Positions 1 to 9,023 of a stretch of DNA of 64,000 nt are shown one piece after another. Under the pieces are notes generated by a model. That model was not told where the DNA came from and did no database searches. It saw only the letters and a list, made by a program, of their open reading frames with translations. Position 1 is the stretch's first letter. Every line of letters begins with the position of its first letter. This DNA is from PGYR01 sp041675005 (GTDB lineage: Bacteria > Bacteroidota > Ignavibacteria > Kapaibacteriales > UBA2268), in NCBI GenBank assembly GCA_041675005.1, contig JBAYUQ010000005.1, positions 88,614 to 152,613 of the forward strand. The letters run 5' to 3'. A program made the position numbers and the translations under genes.

Positions 1-1254
1 ATTGTCTGCCAACTTTTCACTCACAAAAGATTTGAAAGTATAGCTAGTATATGAGTTGTCTAGCTTTCTTTCTGGTCTTATTATTTCATTTGTATCCAGT
101 CTTTCTGTGAACAAATCTATACCATCTTGAGACATTAAGAATGATGAGTTTATATAACCTGAATTACTGATAATGATTCTGTTGTTGAGACCGATTGTCC
201 CCATATACTGCTGTACTTTTTCTTGTTCTATATCCTGATAATACTTACGAAGAGTTACATTTTCCTCAATGCTTTGTCCGGAATTATCAATAAGCCCAAT
301 ACCCCAAATTGAGAAATTCCCACCCCAGCTAGTTGGTAATTTTAGTTTGAATGCTAAATCTTGGTAATTAGTTCCCTTGGCATCTTCTGGTAATATTGGT
401 TCTAGCAAACCTAATGTAGAGTATCGGTAGTTAAACAAGTACGACGAATTATCAGATATACCCAGTGGTCCTTCGGAAGCAACGTCTATCCCTATTATAC
501 CTACTTCTACTGAATGTTCAAATTCTGTACTATTGCCATCTCGCATACGAATATCAAACACACCAGATATTGCGTTAGAGTATTGAGCAGGGAATGCTCC
601 GGTTAAGAAATCTGAATTATCGAGTAGATTACTACTTAGAGCTGTTAATCCACCACCTCCAAATACGCTTAAATTAGCAAAGTGATTTGGGGAAGGTATC
701 TCAACTCCCTCGATATTCCATTGAAGGAATTTTGGAGCATTACCACGAATTACAATTGCATTATTGCTTACACTACTTGCAACTCCCGCAAAGGCAGATG
801 CCAGCCGAGCTGGGTCATCGAACCCACCAGCATATCGATTTGCTTCCTCGACACTTAATAAATGCGAACTAACAACAGTCATCGGGTTTATCGATATATC
901 CTTTTCTAGTTTTGGGGTTACTAAGATTTCTTCTGAATTTGTATTAGTTTCATAAAGTTTGAATACTAAGTAAGTTGTCTTCGCATTCGAAATTTGCTCA
1001 CCTTTAATCAATGTAGGTGAGTAACCTATATAGCTTGCTTGAAAGTTGAATCTGCCTAGTGGAACATTATTAATTTTAAATTCACCCCTCGAATTAGTGA
1101 TAGCACCTAACTTAAGTTCTGAATCACTAATCTGGACAGTTGCTGAAGGTAATGGCATTTCCGTAGTACCATCTATTACTATACCTGTTACGTCCTGAGA
1201 TTGTTGTGAGTAAAGCGAAGTAGTTAATAGGAGAAATATTAGTAGCTTTTTCAA
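1..1254 (-). CDS. TonB-dependent receptor, 3' end cut by window edge
   Basis: The reading frame stays open from about 1254 to the window edge (418 codons) on the minus strand, so the C-terminal barrel is missing. It opens with a hydrophobic signal peptide (KKLLIFLLLTTSLYSQ), then a carboxypeptidase-regulatory-like beta-sandwich (about residues 20-105, with VTGIVIDGTTEMPLPSATVQ and a GEFKINNVPLG turn), then a TonB plug-like domain (FDDPARLASAFAGVAS, AIVIRGNAPKFLQWNIEGVE) and the start of the barrel. This is the usual layout of Bacteroidota outer-membrane receptors that import substrates using TonB energy; the substrate cannot be told. No ATG fits the signal peptide, so I chose a TTG start at 1254; the start is uncertain. 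Confidence 0.85.
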   Translation of the reverse strand, partial: MKKLLIFLLLTTSLYSQQSQDVTGIVIDGTTEMPLPSATVQISDSELKLGAITNSRGEFKINNVPLGRFNFQASYIGYSPTLIKGEQISNAKTTYLVFKLYETNTNSEEILVTPKLEKDISINPMTVVSSHLLSVEEANRYAGGFDDPARLASAFAGVASSVSNNAIVIRGNAPKFLQWNIEGVEIPSPNHFANLSVFGGGGLTALSSNLLDNSDFLTGAFPAQYSNAISGVFDIRMRDGNSTEFEHSVEVGIIGIDVASEGPLGISDNSSYLFNYRYSTLGLLEPILPEDAKGTNYQDLAFKLKLPTSWGGNFSIWGIGLIDNSGQSIEENVTLRKYYQDIEQEKVQQYMGTIGLNNRIIISNSGYINSSFLMSQDGIDLFTERLDTNEIIRPERKLDNSYTSYTFKSFVSEKLADN

Positions 1255-1337
1255 TTCTATTTTTTGTTTAATTGGTAATCTAATTACTCCAATTTATTCT
1301 ATATATTATCTAGCTGCAATACTGATTAATCAGTAAT

Positions 1338-2114
1338 TTATATTAGTCCCAATCTTGAGGCAAAATCAATTGCTTCGTGTGAATTAGAAGCACCCAATTT
1401 TTTCAGGATTTTCTGTCGATGAGTATTTACAGTATGGACACTTAGAGAGAGATTGTCGGATATTTCTTTACTTGGCAGCCCATCTTTGATTAAATTTAAT
1501 ATTTCTAATTCTCTATCGCTTAAATGTTCCTCTTTCTGCGATTTATTTACTCCCTTCCAATTATCTATTATCAGACCATTTTTTATATTTATGAGTTGAG
1601 TTCTCAATCCATCTCTCGAGTTCTGAGTAGGTGAGATATCTAGAATACTAAGTGTCAACCAAACATTCCCTTTATCATCTAACTCTAATATTGTGTGTTG
1701 CTCTATTACCCTAACATATTTGTCATTCTTGTCTTTAATTCGATACTCATTTTGTAATTTGTAATCTCTCCTATCAGCTACATCTAAGCTAAAGAAGAAT
1801 TCCAACAATTTAATACCATTGACTGTCAACTGATAATAATCTTCGGGATGAACCATAGAGTCAATATAAGTGGTGTCTTCACTCGCTATTTTCGAAAGAT
1901 CATATCCGAAAATATCTTTAAGATTATATGAAGAATAAATATGAGTCTTTTTGAACATATCGAATACGGTCAGCCCACTTTTCTTGATAGAAGATATTTG
2001 GTCTAAAATAGGCAGGTGTGAATCAAATTTTGAATAATCTAAATATTCCTCTCTCATATCTTGTGAAGCGAGTAGTTCGGAGTATTTTATATACAGCTTT
2101 TGTAAATCTACCAT
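1338..2114 (-). CDS. PAS-domain LuxR-type transcriptional regulator
   Basis: 258 residues. The N-terminal two thirds look like a PAS fold of the PAS_3 type (YNLKDIFGYDLSKIASEDT, MVHPEDYYQL, NEYRIKDKNDKYVRVIEQH). Residues about 195-258 form a LuxR/GerE helix-turn-helix (LSDRELEILNLIKDGLPSKE, VHTVNTHRQKILKKLGA). There is no receiver domain, so a small ligand or cofactor in the PAS pocket is the likely input; that part is inference. The gene starts 2 bases after the stop of the outer-membrane gene at 2117 and is read in the same direction, so it is probably the last gene of an operon with the two paralogues upstream. Confidence 0.85.
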   Translation of the reverse strand: MVDLQKLYIKYSELLASQDMREEYLDYSKFDSHLPILDQISSIKKSGLTVFDMFKKTHIYSSYNLKDIFGYDLSKIASEDTTYIDSMVHPEDYYQLTVNGIKLLEFFFSLDVADRRDYKLQNEYRIKDKNDKYVRVIEQHTILELDDKGNVWLTLSILDISPTQNSRDGLRTQLINIKNGLIIDNWKGVNKSQKEEHLSDRELEILNLIKDGLPSKEISDNLSLSVHTVNTHRQKILKKLGASNSHEAIDFASRLGLI

Positions 2115-2116
2115 TA

Positions 2117-2944
2117 TTACTCCTCAGACCCTACACCAAACCTAAATGAAACACCAGCATTAACATACCAATCACCATCTCCGAAGCTGTTGTCTTGACC
2201 GATAGAAAAATCAAGTAGTAAATCATTATTTAGTAGATAGCCAACTCCAGCGTCATAGTTGATATCCCCATTATCTATAATCCCATTTTCAGTAAATTCT
2301 ATAGCATTAAGGTACCCATAAATCTCAATAAAAGCAGAAAGCTTATCATTAAAACTATAAGAAGTATTCAGAGTATATGGGTAGAAAAATTCTAACACAG
2401 CAGGATTGTCAAATATCCCAATATTACCAGTAACCGCCCAATCTTTAGTAATAGGTTGTTTGATGATTACCATACCCCTAAAACCATAATCAACGAATTT
2501 ATAAACATCCGTTTCGAATGGTAATATTAGTTCAGCACTGGCTGCAATAGCAGGAGTAAGTCCGTCGTGGTCTATTATGTTCACCCTAGTACCAACCCTC
2601 AAGAATTCTGCACCGTGTTGATTATTGTCTTTTCTATTTTTATCTTCGTAGCTCTGATTATAAAGTCTATAACCAATCGTACCATTGATTTCCAGAATAT
2701 CCAACAGACCAAAACGTACGTTGGTTTCGTTACCAAAAACATTAAAACTGTAACGTGGTACATAACTTGGGTCATTCGAATGACTCGTATAATCGAAGCC
2801 TGTTTGTATTTGTAATACGTTCTTGCCAACAGTATGCGCACTCATCGACTGCCCAGGTCTATCGGAGTCTATTGTCGTTTGCCTTTGCGAAAAGGCGAAG
2901 GTAGTTGCGAGTAGTAGGGCGAGTAGCGTAGTTGTTGATTTCAT
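2117..2944 (-). CDS. Putative outer-membrane beta-barrel protein, paralogue 2
   Basis: 275 residues with a signal peptide ending near AFSQ and then an amphipathic beta-strand pattern ending in an aromatic-containing strand (WYVNAGVSFRFGVG), as expected of an outer-membrane barrel. The opening motif DSDRPGQSMSAHTVGKNVLQ resembles the 'transporter' / MetA-pathway family (PF13557-like), whose role is poorly defined. The protein is clearly homologous along its length to the product of 2947-3756, and the two genes lie head to tail with a 2-base gap, so this is a tandem duplication. Family placement is from memory of the motif; transport of a specific compound cannot be claimed. Confidence 0.75.
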   Translation of the reverse strand: MKSTTTLLALLLATTFAFSQRQTTIDSDRPGQSMSAHTVGKNVLQIQTGFDYTSHSNDPSYVPRYSFNVFGNETNVRFGLLDILEINGTIGYRLYNQSYEDKNRKDNNQHGAEFLRVGTRVNIIDHDGLTPAIAASAELILPFETDVYKFVDYGFRGMVIIKQPITKDWAVTGNIGIFDNPAVLEFFYPYTLNTSYSFNDKLSAFIEIYGYLNAIEFTENGIIDNGDINYDAGVGYLLNNDLLLDFSIGQDNSFGDGDWYVNAGVSFRFGVGSEE

Positions 2945-2946
2945 AG

Positions 2947-3756
2947 TTATTTATCTCCACCAAATCTAAAAGTAACACCAGCATTCAAATACCAATCAAT
3001 ATTGTTATTGTTGTATATAAGCTCATTATTTGGAATTTGACCACCTGATATGTCAAGTAAAAAATCATTATTTAAGTAATAACCAATTCCACCATCATAG
3101 TTGATTGCTATACCATGATTCAAAAGACCAAATATCTCTACAAACGCGAAAATTTCATTAGTAAAGCTATAAGAAGAGTTAAGAGTATAAGGATAAAATA
3201 ATGCGACAAACATAGGGTCATCATATATCCCGATATTACCAGTTACTGCCCATTCTTTTGTAATAGGTTGCTTAATCGAAATTGTACCTTCGAATCCATT
3301 ACCCGACATATAATATACATTTGTCGTGAATGGTAATAGCAGCTGGGCACTTGCAGCTATTGCGGGAGTTAGCCCATCGTGATCTAATAATTTGACCCTG
3401 GTGCCAATTCGTAGATTCTCTGCCCCGTATTGATTATCGACTTTTCTTTTATTATCTTCGTAATATATATTATAAGACCTATAACCAATAGTACCATTAA
3501 TTTCGAGAATATCCAACAGACCAAAACGTACATTGGTCTCGTTACCAAAAACATTATAACTGTTTCGTAGTATAACTATTGTGGGGTTAAAATTACTAGT
3601 GTAATCGAAACCCGTTTGTATCTGCAATACGTTCTTTCCGACGGTATGTGGGCTAATAGATTTTCCAGGTCTATCTGAGTCTATTGTCTCTTGTTTTTGG
3701 GAAAAAGCAAGGGTTGTGGTTATTAAGAATAGAAGTAGCGTTGTTGTTATTTTCAT
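2947..3756 (-). CDS. Putative outer-membrane beta-barrel protein, paralogue 1
   Basis: About 269 residues from the ATG at 3756. The frame stays open upstream to 3804, but the signal peptide (MKITTTLLLFLITTTLAFSQ) begins at 3756, so the internal ATG is preferred. It shares TIDSDRPGKS, HTVGKNVLQIQTGFDYTS, FGNETNVRFGLLDILEINGT and ITKEWAVTGNIGIYD with the next gene in the operon. The likely location is the outer membrane. It is the first gene of a three-gene run ending in the PAS-LuxR regulator. The two copies differ mostly in loop-like stretches, which suggests divergence in what they recognise (inference). Confidence 0.75.
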   Translation of the reverse strand: MKITTTLLLFLITTTLAFSQKQETIDSDRPGKSISPHTVGKNVLQIQTGFDYTSNFNPTIVILRNSYNVFGNETNVRFGLLDILEINGTIGYRSYNIYYEDNKRKVDNQYGAENLRIGTRVKLLDHDGLTPAIAASAQLLLPFTTNVYYMSGNGFEGTISIKQPITKEWAVTGNIGIYDDPMFVALFYPYTLNSSYSFTNEIFAFVEIFGLLNHGIAINYDGGIGYYLNNDFLLDISGGQIPNNELIYNNNNIDWYLNAGVTFRFGGDK

Positions 3757-3858
3757 ATTAAGTCTTATTAGATTTAAACTGTCTTTAATCACGAGAATAT
3801 ACAATTTACCAAAATAATCCCTATTTTAGTAATCTTATAAATTTGAATTTAAAGTATA

Positions 3859-5130
3859 ATGAAAATATCAGTTTTAGGTTTGGGCTATGTGGGATTACCA
3901 CTAGCAGCAGCCATAGCAAAGTTAACTAATCACAATGTATTTGGCTATGATATTGATAGCTCCAAAGTAGAAAGTATTAAGAAAGGTATTAGCCCCATTG
4001 ATGATGAGCAATGTGCGAAAGACATTAAAGAAATAACTCTTAATGTCAGTAATGAGTCATCATCACTTGCCGATACAGACATATTCATAGTATGTGTACC
4101 GACACCTGTGCTAGACGATTATATGCCAGACCTAACGCCAGTAATTGGTGCTGTGACTGAGGTGTGCAATCACTTGAAAAAAGGCAATGTGATAATAGTG
4201 GAATCTACTATTAACCCTGGTGTTTGCGATGAAGTTCTGATACCTTTAGTTGAAGAAAAAACAGGAATGAAAGCCGGTGTTGACTTCGATTTGGCACACT
4301 GCCCAGAGCGAATAAACCCAGGTGATACTAAGTGGAATGTTTATAATATTCCTCGTAATATTGGCTCTACTAGTGCCGAAGCTACGAAGAGAACGGCAGA
4401 CCTATACCGAGAGTTCATAGACGCTAAAATCAATGAAATGCCGAGCTTGAAAACGGCAGAAGCAACTAAGATAATCGAGAATACTTTCCGTGATATTAAT
4501 ATCGCTTTCGTTAATGAATTGGCGAAATCATTCGATGTTCTAGATATAGATTTGAAGACAGTAATAGATGCAGCGGCTAATAAGCCATTCGCATTTATGG
4601 CACATTACCCGAGCTGTGGAGTAGGTGGACATTGCATACCAGTTGACCCATATTACTTGATAGAGAGAGCTAAACAAAGTGGTTTCGATCATAAATTCCT
4701 GAAGCTAGCCAGAGAGATTAATAACTCAATGCCGGCTTATACTATAGGATTACTTGCTGACGAATTGAATGAATTTGCTAAGGCAATAAAAGGTACAAAA
4801 ATCGCTCTACTTGGTCTTTCTTACAAAGCAAATGTAGGCGATATTCGTCAAAGTCCGTCATTAGTTATGAGAAAAGAGTTATATGAAAAGGGTGCTATTC
4901 TGACTGTTTTTGACCCGCATTTCCCTGACCGCTCTAACGTGGACAGCTTAGATGAAGCATTAGAAGGCGTAACGGCTGTAGTAATAGCCACCGACCATAC
5001 AGAATTCAAATCTCTAACACCAGAATACTTCCAATCGAAAGGAGTAAAAGTGGTGATAGACGGTAAGAATTGCTTAGACAAAGACGCATTCGACAACAGC
5101 CAGATAGCTTACAAGGGTATAGGAAGATAG
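3859..5130 (+). CDS. UDP-N-acetyl-D-mannosaminuronate/glucosaminuronate-type nucleotide-sugar dehydrogenase
   Basis: 423 residues, a normal length for the UDP-glucose/GDP-mannose dehydrogenase family. It begins with an NAD-binding Rossmann motif (VLGLGYVGLPLAAAIA). The central part has the family substrate segment (AHCPERINPGDTKW) and the catalytic cysteine motif GVGGHCIPVDPYYL. The C-terminal UDP-binding domain follows (LLGLSYKANVGDIRQSPS). The NPGDT and VDPYYL motifs favour the WecC/WbpA-type enzymes that oxidise UDP-HexNAc to the uronic acid used in surface polysaccharides over UDP-glucose dehydrogenase. The next gene, a polytopic membrane protein, starts 8 bases after the stop and may act in the same envelope pathway. 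Substrate choice among UDP-ManNAc and UDP-GlcNAc is not resolved. Confidence 0.9.
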   Translation: MKISVLGLGYVGLPLAAAIAKLTNHNVFGYDIDSSKVESIKKGISPIDDEQCAKDIKEITLNVSNESSSLADTDIFIVCVPTPVLDDYMPDLTPVIGAVTEVCNHLKKGNVIIVESTINPGVCDEVLIPLVEEKTGMKAGVDFDLAHCPERINPGDTKWNVYNIPRNIGSTSAEATKRTADLYREFIDAKINEMPSLKTAEATKIIENTFRDINIAFVNELAKSFDVLDIDLKTVIDAAANKPFAFMAHYPSCGVGGHCIPVDPYYLIERAKQSGFDHKFLKLAREINNSMPAYTIGLLADELNEFAKAIKGTKIALLGLSYKANVGDIRQSPSLVMRKELYEKGAILTVFDPHFPDRSNVDSLDEALEGVTAVVIATDHTEFKSLTPEYFQSKGVKVVIDGKNCLDKDAFDNSQIAYKGIGR

Positions 5131-5138
5131 GAAATGCG

Positions 5139-6434
5139 ATGAAAGATAATGCAAAATATATCCTATTCGCTATTATTCTTTCTATCATCACTATTGCTAT
5201 ATCCAATCAGATACAACCCGAGATTTCCTATAATAATGGACTCGGTTGGGACGGAGTAAACTACCACCAAATGGCAGAGCAAATCACTAAGGGCGAGACC
5301 GTCAGCACCAAAGCCCCATTTGTCAGCCGAGTTGGGTTGCCATATATAGTCGCAAAGATTTACCCGGATAATATCAAATCTGGATTTCTGTATCTGAACT
5401 GGCTATTCTCTATTCTAAATTCTTTATTATTAGCATTACTATTAGCACGATTTATCAATCGTAAATGGGTAATATATCTACTCGTCTTCTTATATATAAC
5501 TCAATGGCACGGCTATCATCGATTTGGTAGTTTCTATCCTATACAAGTCGACCCACTAGCAATAACGTTTATACTTGCTTCATTGCTTGTAATACTGAAA
5601 AGAGGAATAACGATAATAGATATTATCTTGCTATCAACTATCACTTTAATTGGAACATTCGTTCGTGAGATAGTAGTTTTACCTTCTTTGCTGATTTTAG
5701 CTAAGGCATATTTTTATTATGAGAAGACTATATTCATTTCGGAATCCTCGGCTTCGACAAGCTCAGCCAACGGATTCGAAAAGACTAAGTTCACTGAGCT
5801 TGTCGAAGTGAATAAGCTTTTACTTGTCTTACCGTTAATATTTTTCCTAATAGTATATGTGATAGTTACTCTAACAGTCGAGCCAACGAACTCACACAAA
5901 TTCTATAATGCTGCTGCTGATATGCTGTACACCAAATCGCTGTTTAGGTTCTTCCACTCGTGGGTTGTGGCTTACGGAGCTATACTTATACTACCAGCTT
6001 TATTTTATAGACAGACATTAGATTATCTGAAACAACATAGAATAATGGCGACTTACCTCGCGATTATTATCATTTTCTCATACATTGGTGGAGCTGATAC
6101 AGAGCGAATTGCTTATTGGGGATTCCCAGTAGTTTTCATATTAGCAGGTAGAGTATTAGACGAGATAGAGCTAACGAAAGCGAACAAGAATTTCCTATAT
6201 GCACTTCTGTTAATCCAAGTAGTATCACAGAGGTTATTCAGTATTATCCCAGATTATCCGAGCGATTGCAATAGCACTACAGTTCTACTAACACCAATCG
6301 GTAATTGTTTCCCGTACCTCAATTTATTCCCAGCCCATTCGGAGTTAATACCAGCTGTTATCGGCTTTGCAGAGTGGGGAGTAGTGATAGTTGTTTTGTG
6401 GTTGTGGAAGAAGAGGGTAAGTAAAGACAGTTAG
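5139..6434 (+). CDS. Polytopic membrane protein, possibly GT-C glycosyltransferase-like, with palindromic insert
   Basis: 431 residues from the ATG at 5139 (MKDNAKYILFAIILS); an upstream in-frame ATG at 5070 lies inside the previous gene and is rejected. It has many hydrophobic helices and an N-terminal loop with LGWDGVNYHQMA, a pattern seen in GT-C-fold lipid-linked sugar transferases and related surface-glycopolymer proteins, and it resembles the protein at 14144-15154 in layout. Residues about 205-224 are a polar stretch (SSASTSSANGFEKTKF) encoded by a 57-base palindromic element inserted in frame between membrane segments. The gene follows a nucleotide-sugar dehydrogenase closely, so a polysaccharide role is plausible. 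No catalytic assignment can be made. Confidence 0.7.
   Translation: MKDNAKYILFAIILSIITIAISNQIQPEISYNNGLGWDGVNYHQMAEQITKGETVSTKAPFVSRVGLPYIVAKIYPDNIKSGFLYLNWLFSILNSLLLALLLARFINRKWVIYLLVFLYITQWHGYHRFGSFYPIQVDPLAITFILASLLVILKRGITIIDIILLSTITLIGTFVREIVVLPSLLILAKAYFYYEKTIFISESSASTSSANGFEKTKFTELVEVNKLLLVLPLIFFLIVYVIVTLTVEPTNSHKFYNAAADMLYTKSLFRFFHSWVVAYGAILILPALFYRQTLDYLKQHRIMATYLAIIIIFSYIGGADTERIAYWGFPVVFILAGRVLDEIELTKANKNFLYALLLIQVVSQRLFSIIPDYPSDCNSTTVLLTPIGNCFPYLNLFPAHSELIPAVIGFAEWGVVIVVLWLWKKRVSKDS
5752..5808 (+). repeat. 57-base palindromic element inserted in frame in a coding region
   Basis: CTTCGACAAGCTCAG (5752-5766) and its exact reverse complement CTGAGCTTGTCGAAG (5794-5808) flank a 27-base centre. 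The whole unit is 57 bases, or 19 codons, and it keeps the reading frame of the membrane protein. It encodes a hydrophilic stretch amid hydrophobic sequence. The GAGCTTGTCGAAG core is of a kind I recall from dispersed intergenic repeats in other bacteria. Confidence 0.85.
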
Positions 6435-6464
6435 AATTAAGACTGTGAAAGACCGAAATAAGAG

Positions 6465-6620
6465 GGACTATTGCTGTTGGTTTTAGCCAACAGGTAACAT
6501 TCTCTTCACTCAAATAGGACTTTAGTCCCATATTATACCGCCACGATGTGGATTTCAAGGAATTCGCTTTTTTCCCCTGGACTCTTCGGTCGCTACTCTC
6601 CCTCTGAGTGACGAGAACTT
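6465..6620. repeat. Composite intergenic palindromic repeat block
   Basis: The gap 6435-6749 holds no gene. It contains GTTGGTTTTAGCCAAC (family A), GGACTTTAGTCC with CATATTATACCG (family B), TTCAAGGAATTC, and GGACTCTTC ending in GAGTGACG (family D). The same modules occur in the same order at 32160-32370: GTTGGCTTTAGTCAAC, TGACTTTAGTCACATATTAT, CAAGGAATTC, GGACTCTTC, GAGTGAC. This shows that a composite unit, not only single palindromes, has been copied. Confidence 0.75.
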
Positions 6621-6749
6621 TGTGACCTCTGTGTAAAAATAAGTAATTAGTGATACTGCCACGTCCTTTCAGTTTACGCAGTGATAAAAAACAAAAAACC
6701 CCACAATTATTCAATAGCAGGGCGTTAAAAAATTCTTGTAAAGATAAAT

Positions 6750-8123
6750 CTACTCTTTTACTAATACTACTTTTCTGATAGTCGAATACTTATCAGTTGA
6801 TAGTTTCACTAAATATACTCCAGCGTAGAGAGTTTGAGTATCGAAATAAGAGATAGTACTTCCACTATTTATTACTTTAGTCATCAATAGTTTACCCGAA
6901 GCATCAAGCAAATCGATTGTTAGTTTATTACCAACTAGTTCATTTACTTGTACAGCTAACAAATCTGACGACGGATTAGGGAATACGGTTAGATTTATAT
7001 TCGCAAAATATTCATCCGAAACACTTGAAGTACCACCAGTATAGTTTGTAGTTTGTTCCGATATAGAAGTTACTTTTCTGTTTGTAAAAACACCATAGAA
7101 TGTTGGGCCTACTACATAAGGGTATGTAGAAACCCAATTCTCATCTACAGTAGCGAAATAAGCATAAGTACCTTCTGGATATTCGGGCGTTACACAAAAT
7201 CTACCATTGTGCTCGTCTAAATAGTCTTCACTTGGTTGAGTTATAAACTCATAATCTTCACGGAAGTAACCGAGGAAATATGTAGAATTTACATCTGGCC
7301 CATTTGATACAGTTGAGCCGTCAGCGTGAGTAGCTCTTTTAGTTATATCTCTTAGCGAATAGCCAGATTTTATACGTGTAATTCCGCCAGTACCATCAGC
7401 ATTTTTATACCCATAAGCACCATAAATTGGGAAGCCATCATAGGCGAAACCAATTAGTGGTGAGTGCTTGTTTTCGTCTATTGCATATAGTCCATCAGCA
7501 TCATATAGATTACATATTTCTGATACTACTTCTTTATCCAGCTTGAAAGCAGATGGGTTTTGATGATGATGGTAATTACCCATAGCAGGGTGTGCTTTGG
7601 AGCAATCGAATCCACGCATTTCAGCAGGAATAGCGTCTCTGTTCCAATCTTGCTTTGCAGCTGGGCCACCTGGGCAAGGTGGATTACCTGGGCCACCACA
7701 AGGCGCATTAGTATTAGGATTCCAAGCCACACCATCTCTGTAATCGAATAGTGCAACACCATTAATAAATAGCCCTATATTACCACCAGTAGTAGCGTTA
7801 AGAGTACCTTCATTTTTAACTGGATTCAAAGGTATTTTGTATATACCATTCTGATTTGTTGCCAATGAAGGATTCCCATCATTGAATGGGCCAGTCGGGT
7901 ACGCAGGTATTCCCGTAGCTGTTACATATACGTACTCAGCCGAATATTCCACTTTCTGACAATTGTATAATATCCCATTATCAATTGCAGTACTATTACC
8001 ATTCACATAGTAAGTACCGGTTTCAGTTGTGTTTTTCAGCCACGAAGATATAGCGGGGTTAACCTGTGCCTCTGCACTTAGTACAAAAGTGCATAATGCA
8101 AGTAAGTAAATAATTTTTTTCAT
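6750..8123 (-). CDS. Secreted YHYH-domain protein with T9SS sorting domain
   Basis: 457 residues: signal peptide (MKKIIYLLALCTFVLSAEAQ), a YHYH-type domain over most of the chain (AMGNYHHHQNP near residue 185, then PLIGFAYDGFPIYGAYGY), and a C-terminal T9SS type A sorting domain (LTVFPNPSSDLLAVQVNE, then GVYLVKLSTDKYSTIRKVVL). The GFAYDGFPIYG motif is the best hallmark of the YHYH family; the namesake motif here reads YHHH, not YHYH. The protein is expected on the cell surface or released. The function of the family is poorly known. It sits alone between repeat-rich gaps. Confidence 0.85.
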   Translation of the reverse strand: MKKIIYLLALCTFVLSAEAQVNPAISSWLKNTTETGTYYVNGNSTAIDNGILYNCQKVEYSAEYVYVTATGIPAYPTGPFNDGNPSLATNQNGIYKIPLNPVKNEGTLNATTGGNIGLFINGVALFDYRDGVAWNPNTNAPCGGPGNPPCPGGPAAKQDWNRDAIPAEMRGFDCSKAHPAMGNYHHHQNPSAFKLDKEVVSEICNLYDADGLYAIDENKHSPLIGFAYDGFPIYGAYGYKNADGTGGITRIKSGYSLRDITKRATHADGSTVSNGPDVNSTYFLGYFREDYEFITQPSEDYLDEHNGRFCVTPEYPEGTYAYFATVDENWVSTYPYVVGPTFYGVFTNRKVTSISEQTTNYTGGTSSVSDEYFANINLTVFPNPSSDLLAVQVNELVGNKLTIDLLDASGKLLMTKVINSGSTISYFDTQTLYAGVYLVKLSTDKYSTIRKVVLVKE

Positions 8124-8269
8124 GTTTATCCTTAATTGATTTGTTTGTTTTCTAGTTTGACAATAATTGTTATAAATTCCTTCGGTGGTTATGAATATAA
8201 TTCCAAAAGTTTTCCTAAAATGTTAAATTACTAAATAACCAATTAGAAAGTAGTAAAAGAGAGTTGAAA

Positions 8270-8842
8270 ATGAGAAATTTAGTAATATTAGTTGTCTTCA
8301 TTATGACAGCACTTAGTGCATCTGGGCAATGCTTTAACATTCATAAAATGATTGAAGTTAGTGGGTTATATAGAGGGAAATTGGATTTCAGTAAGGAAGT
8401 TGTTTTAAAGAAAGGTGATATACATGTGTACAAAGATTTTGTTTTGATTAATGATGCAGACATGGGAATTCTTAAAAAAATTGAAAAAGGCCAAACACTG
8501 TCTAAATTAAAAGAATTGATTGAATTAGATACTCTTGAATTAATGTATTCAAGACAGAAAGGAGTTCCAATTAAAGAATTAATTGAACTTAAAGATTCAA
8601 TCCCTTTACCAAGTACCTTCTTTTTCTACACCTTTTATAATCTTGACTTTATATTATTCGCTGAGATAAACTTTAGAGACTGGAATAATGGTGACTTATT
8701 AGAAGCATATGAAGATTTTGAAGCCAATGGTTTTGAAATCTCTGCACTACCAGCAAGGGTTAATATTTACACTTTCAAATGTGGTGAATTAGGAGAGCTA
8801 ATACATATTAGAACAGATGATTATGGAACTTTTTGTTGGTAA
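8270..8842 (+). CDS. Secreted protein of unknown function
   Basis: 190 residues from the ATG at 8270; a TTG two codons upstream is also in frame. A clear signal peptide (MRNLVILVVFIMTALSASGQ) is followed by a mixed alpha/beta chain with three cysteines (CFNIHKM just after the cleavage site, FKCGEL, and a C-terminal GTFCW). I recognise no domain. It is a single gene between the divergent T9SS protein and a repeat block. Codon use looks like that of its neighbours. Confidence 0.65.
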   Translation: MRNLVILVVFIMTALSASGQCFNIHKMIEVSGLYRGKLDFSKEVVLKKGDIHVYKDFVLINDADMGILKKIEKGQTLSKLKELIELDTLELMYSRQKGVPIKELIELKDSIPLPSTFFFYTFYNLDFILFAEINFRDWNNGDLLEAYEDFEANGFEISALPARVNIYTFKCGELGELIHIRTDDYGTFCW

Positions 8843-8848
8843 TCGAGG

Positions 8849-8946
8849 TGCTACTAATATTGAACTGCTACGCAGTTATGATGGTATTTGAGACGTATGC
8901 ACTTCGGCTCCGCTCAGTGTAAACAATACGTCTCTACGAGTTGTTT
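8849..8946 (+). repeat. Intergenic repeat, near-identical in inverted copy at 16571-16642
   Basis: The stretch TGCTACTAATATTGAACTGC, continuing through ACGCAGTTATGATGGTATTT and GAGACGTATGCACTTCGGCT, matches the reverse complement of 16571-16642 with only a few mismatches over about 70 bases. It joins a CTGCTACGCAG hairpin (family E) to GAGACGTATGC and ATACGTCTC arms (family C). Bases 8956-8998 then carry ATCCGTGTCATCC, a short degenerate repeat type. No gene is seen in 8843-9081. Confidence 0.8.
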
Positions 8947-9023
8947 TAATACTAATAATCCGTGTCATCCATAAATCTATTTAATCCGTGATTCAAACAA
9001 ATGGAGAAGTAAGCAATAGGTAC

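Noticed and set aside
5070..5138. Upstream in-frame start of the membrane protein at 5139
   Set aside because: It lies within the nucleotide-sugar dehydrogenase gene and would put a basic, polar stretch before a normal first membrane helix.
6358..6714. 118-codon minus-strand frame
   Set aside because: Overlaps the end of the membrane protein gene and the repeat block; no domain, no start context, and repeat-derived sequence.
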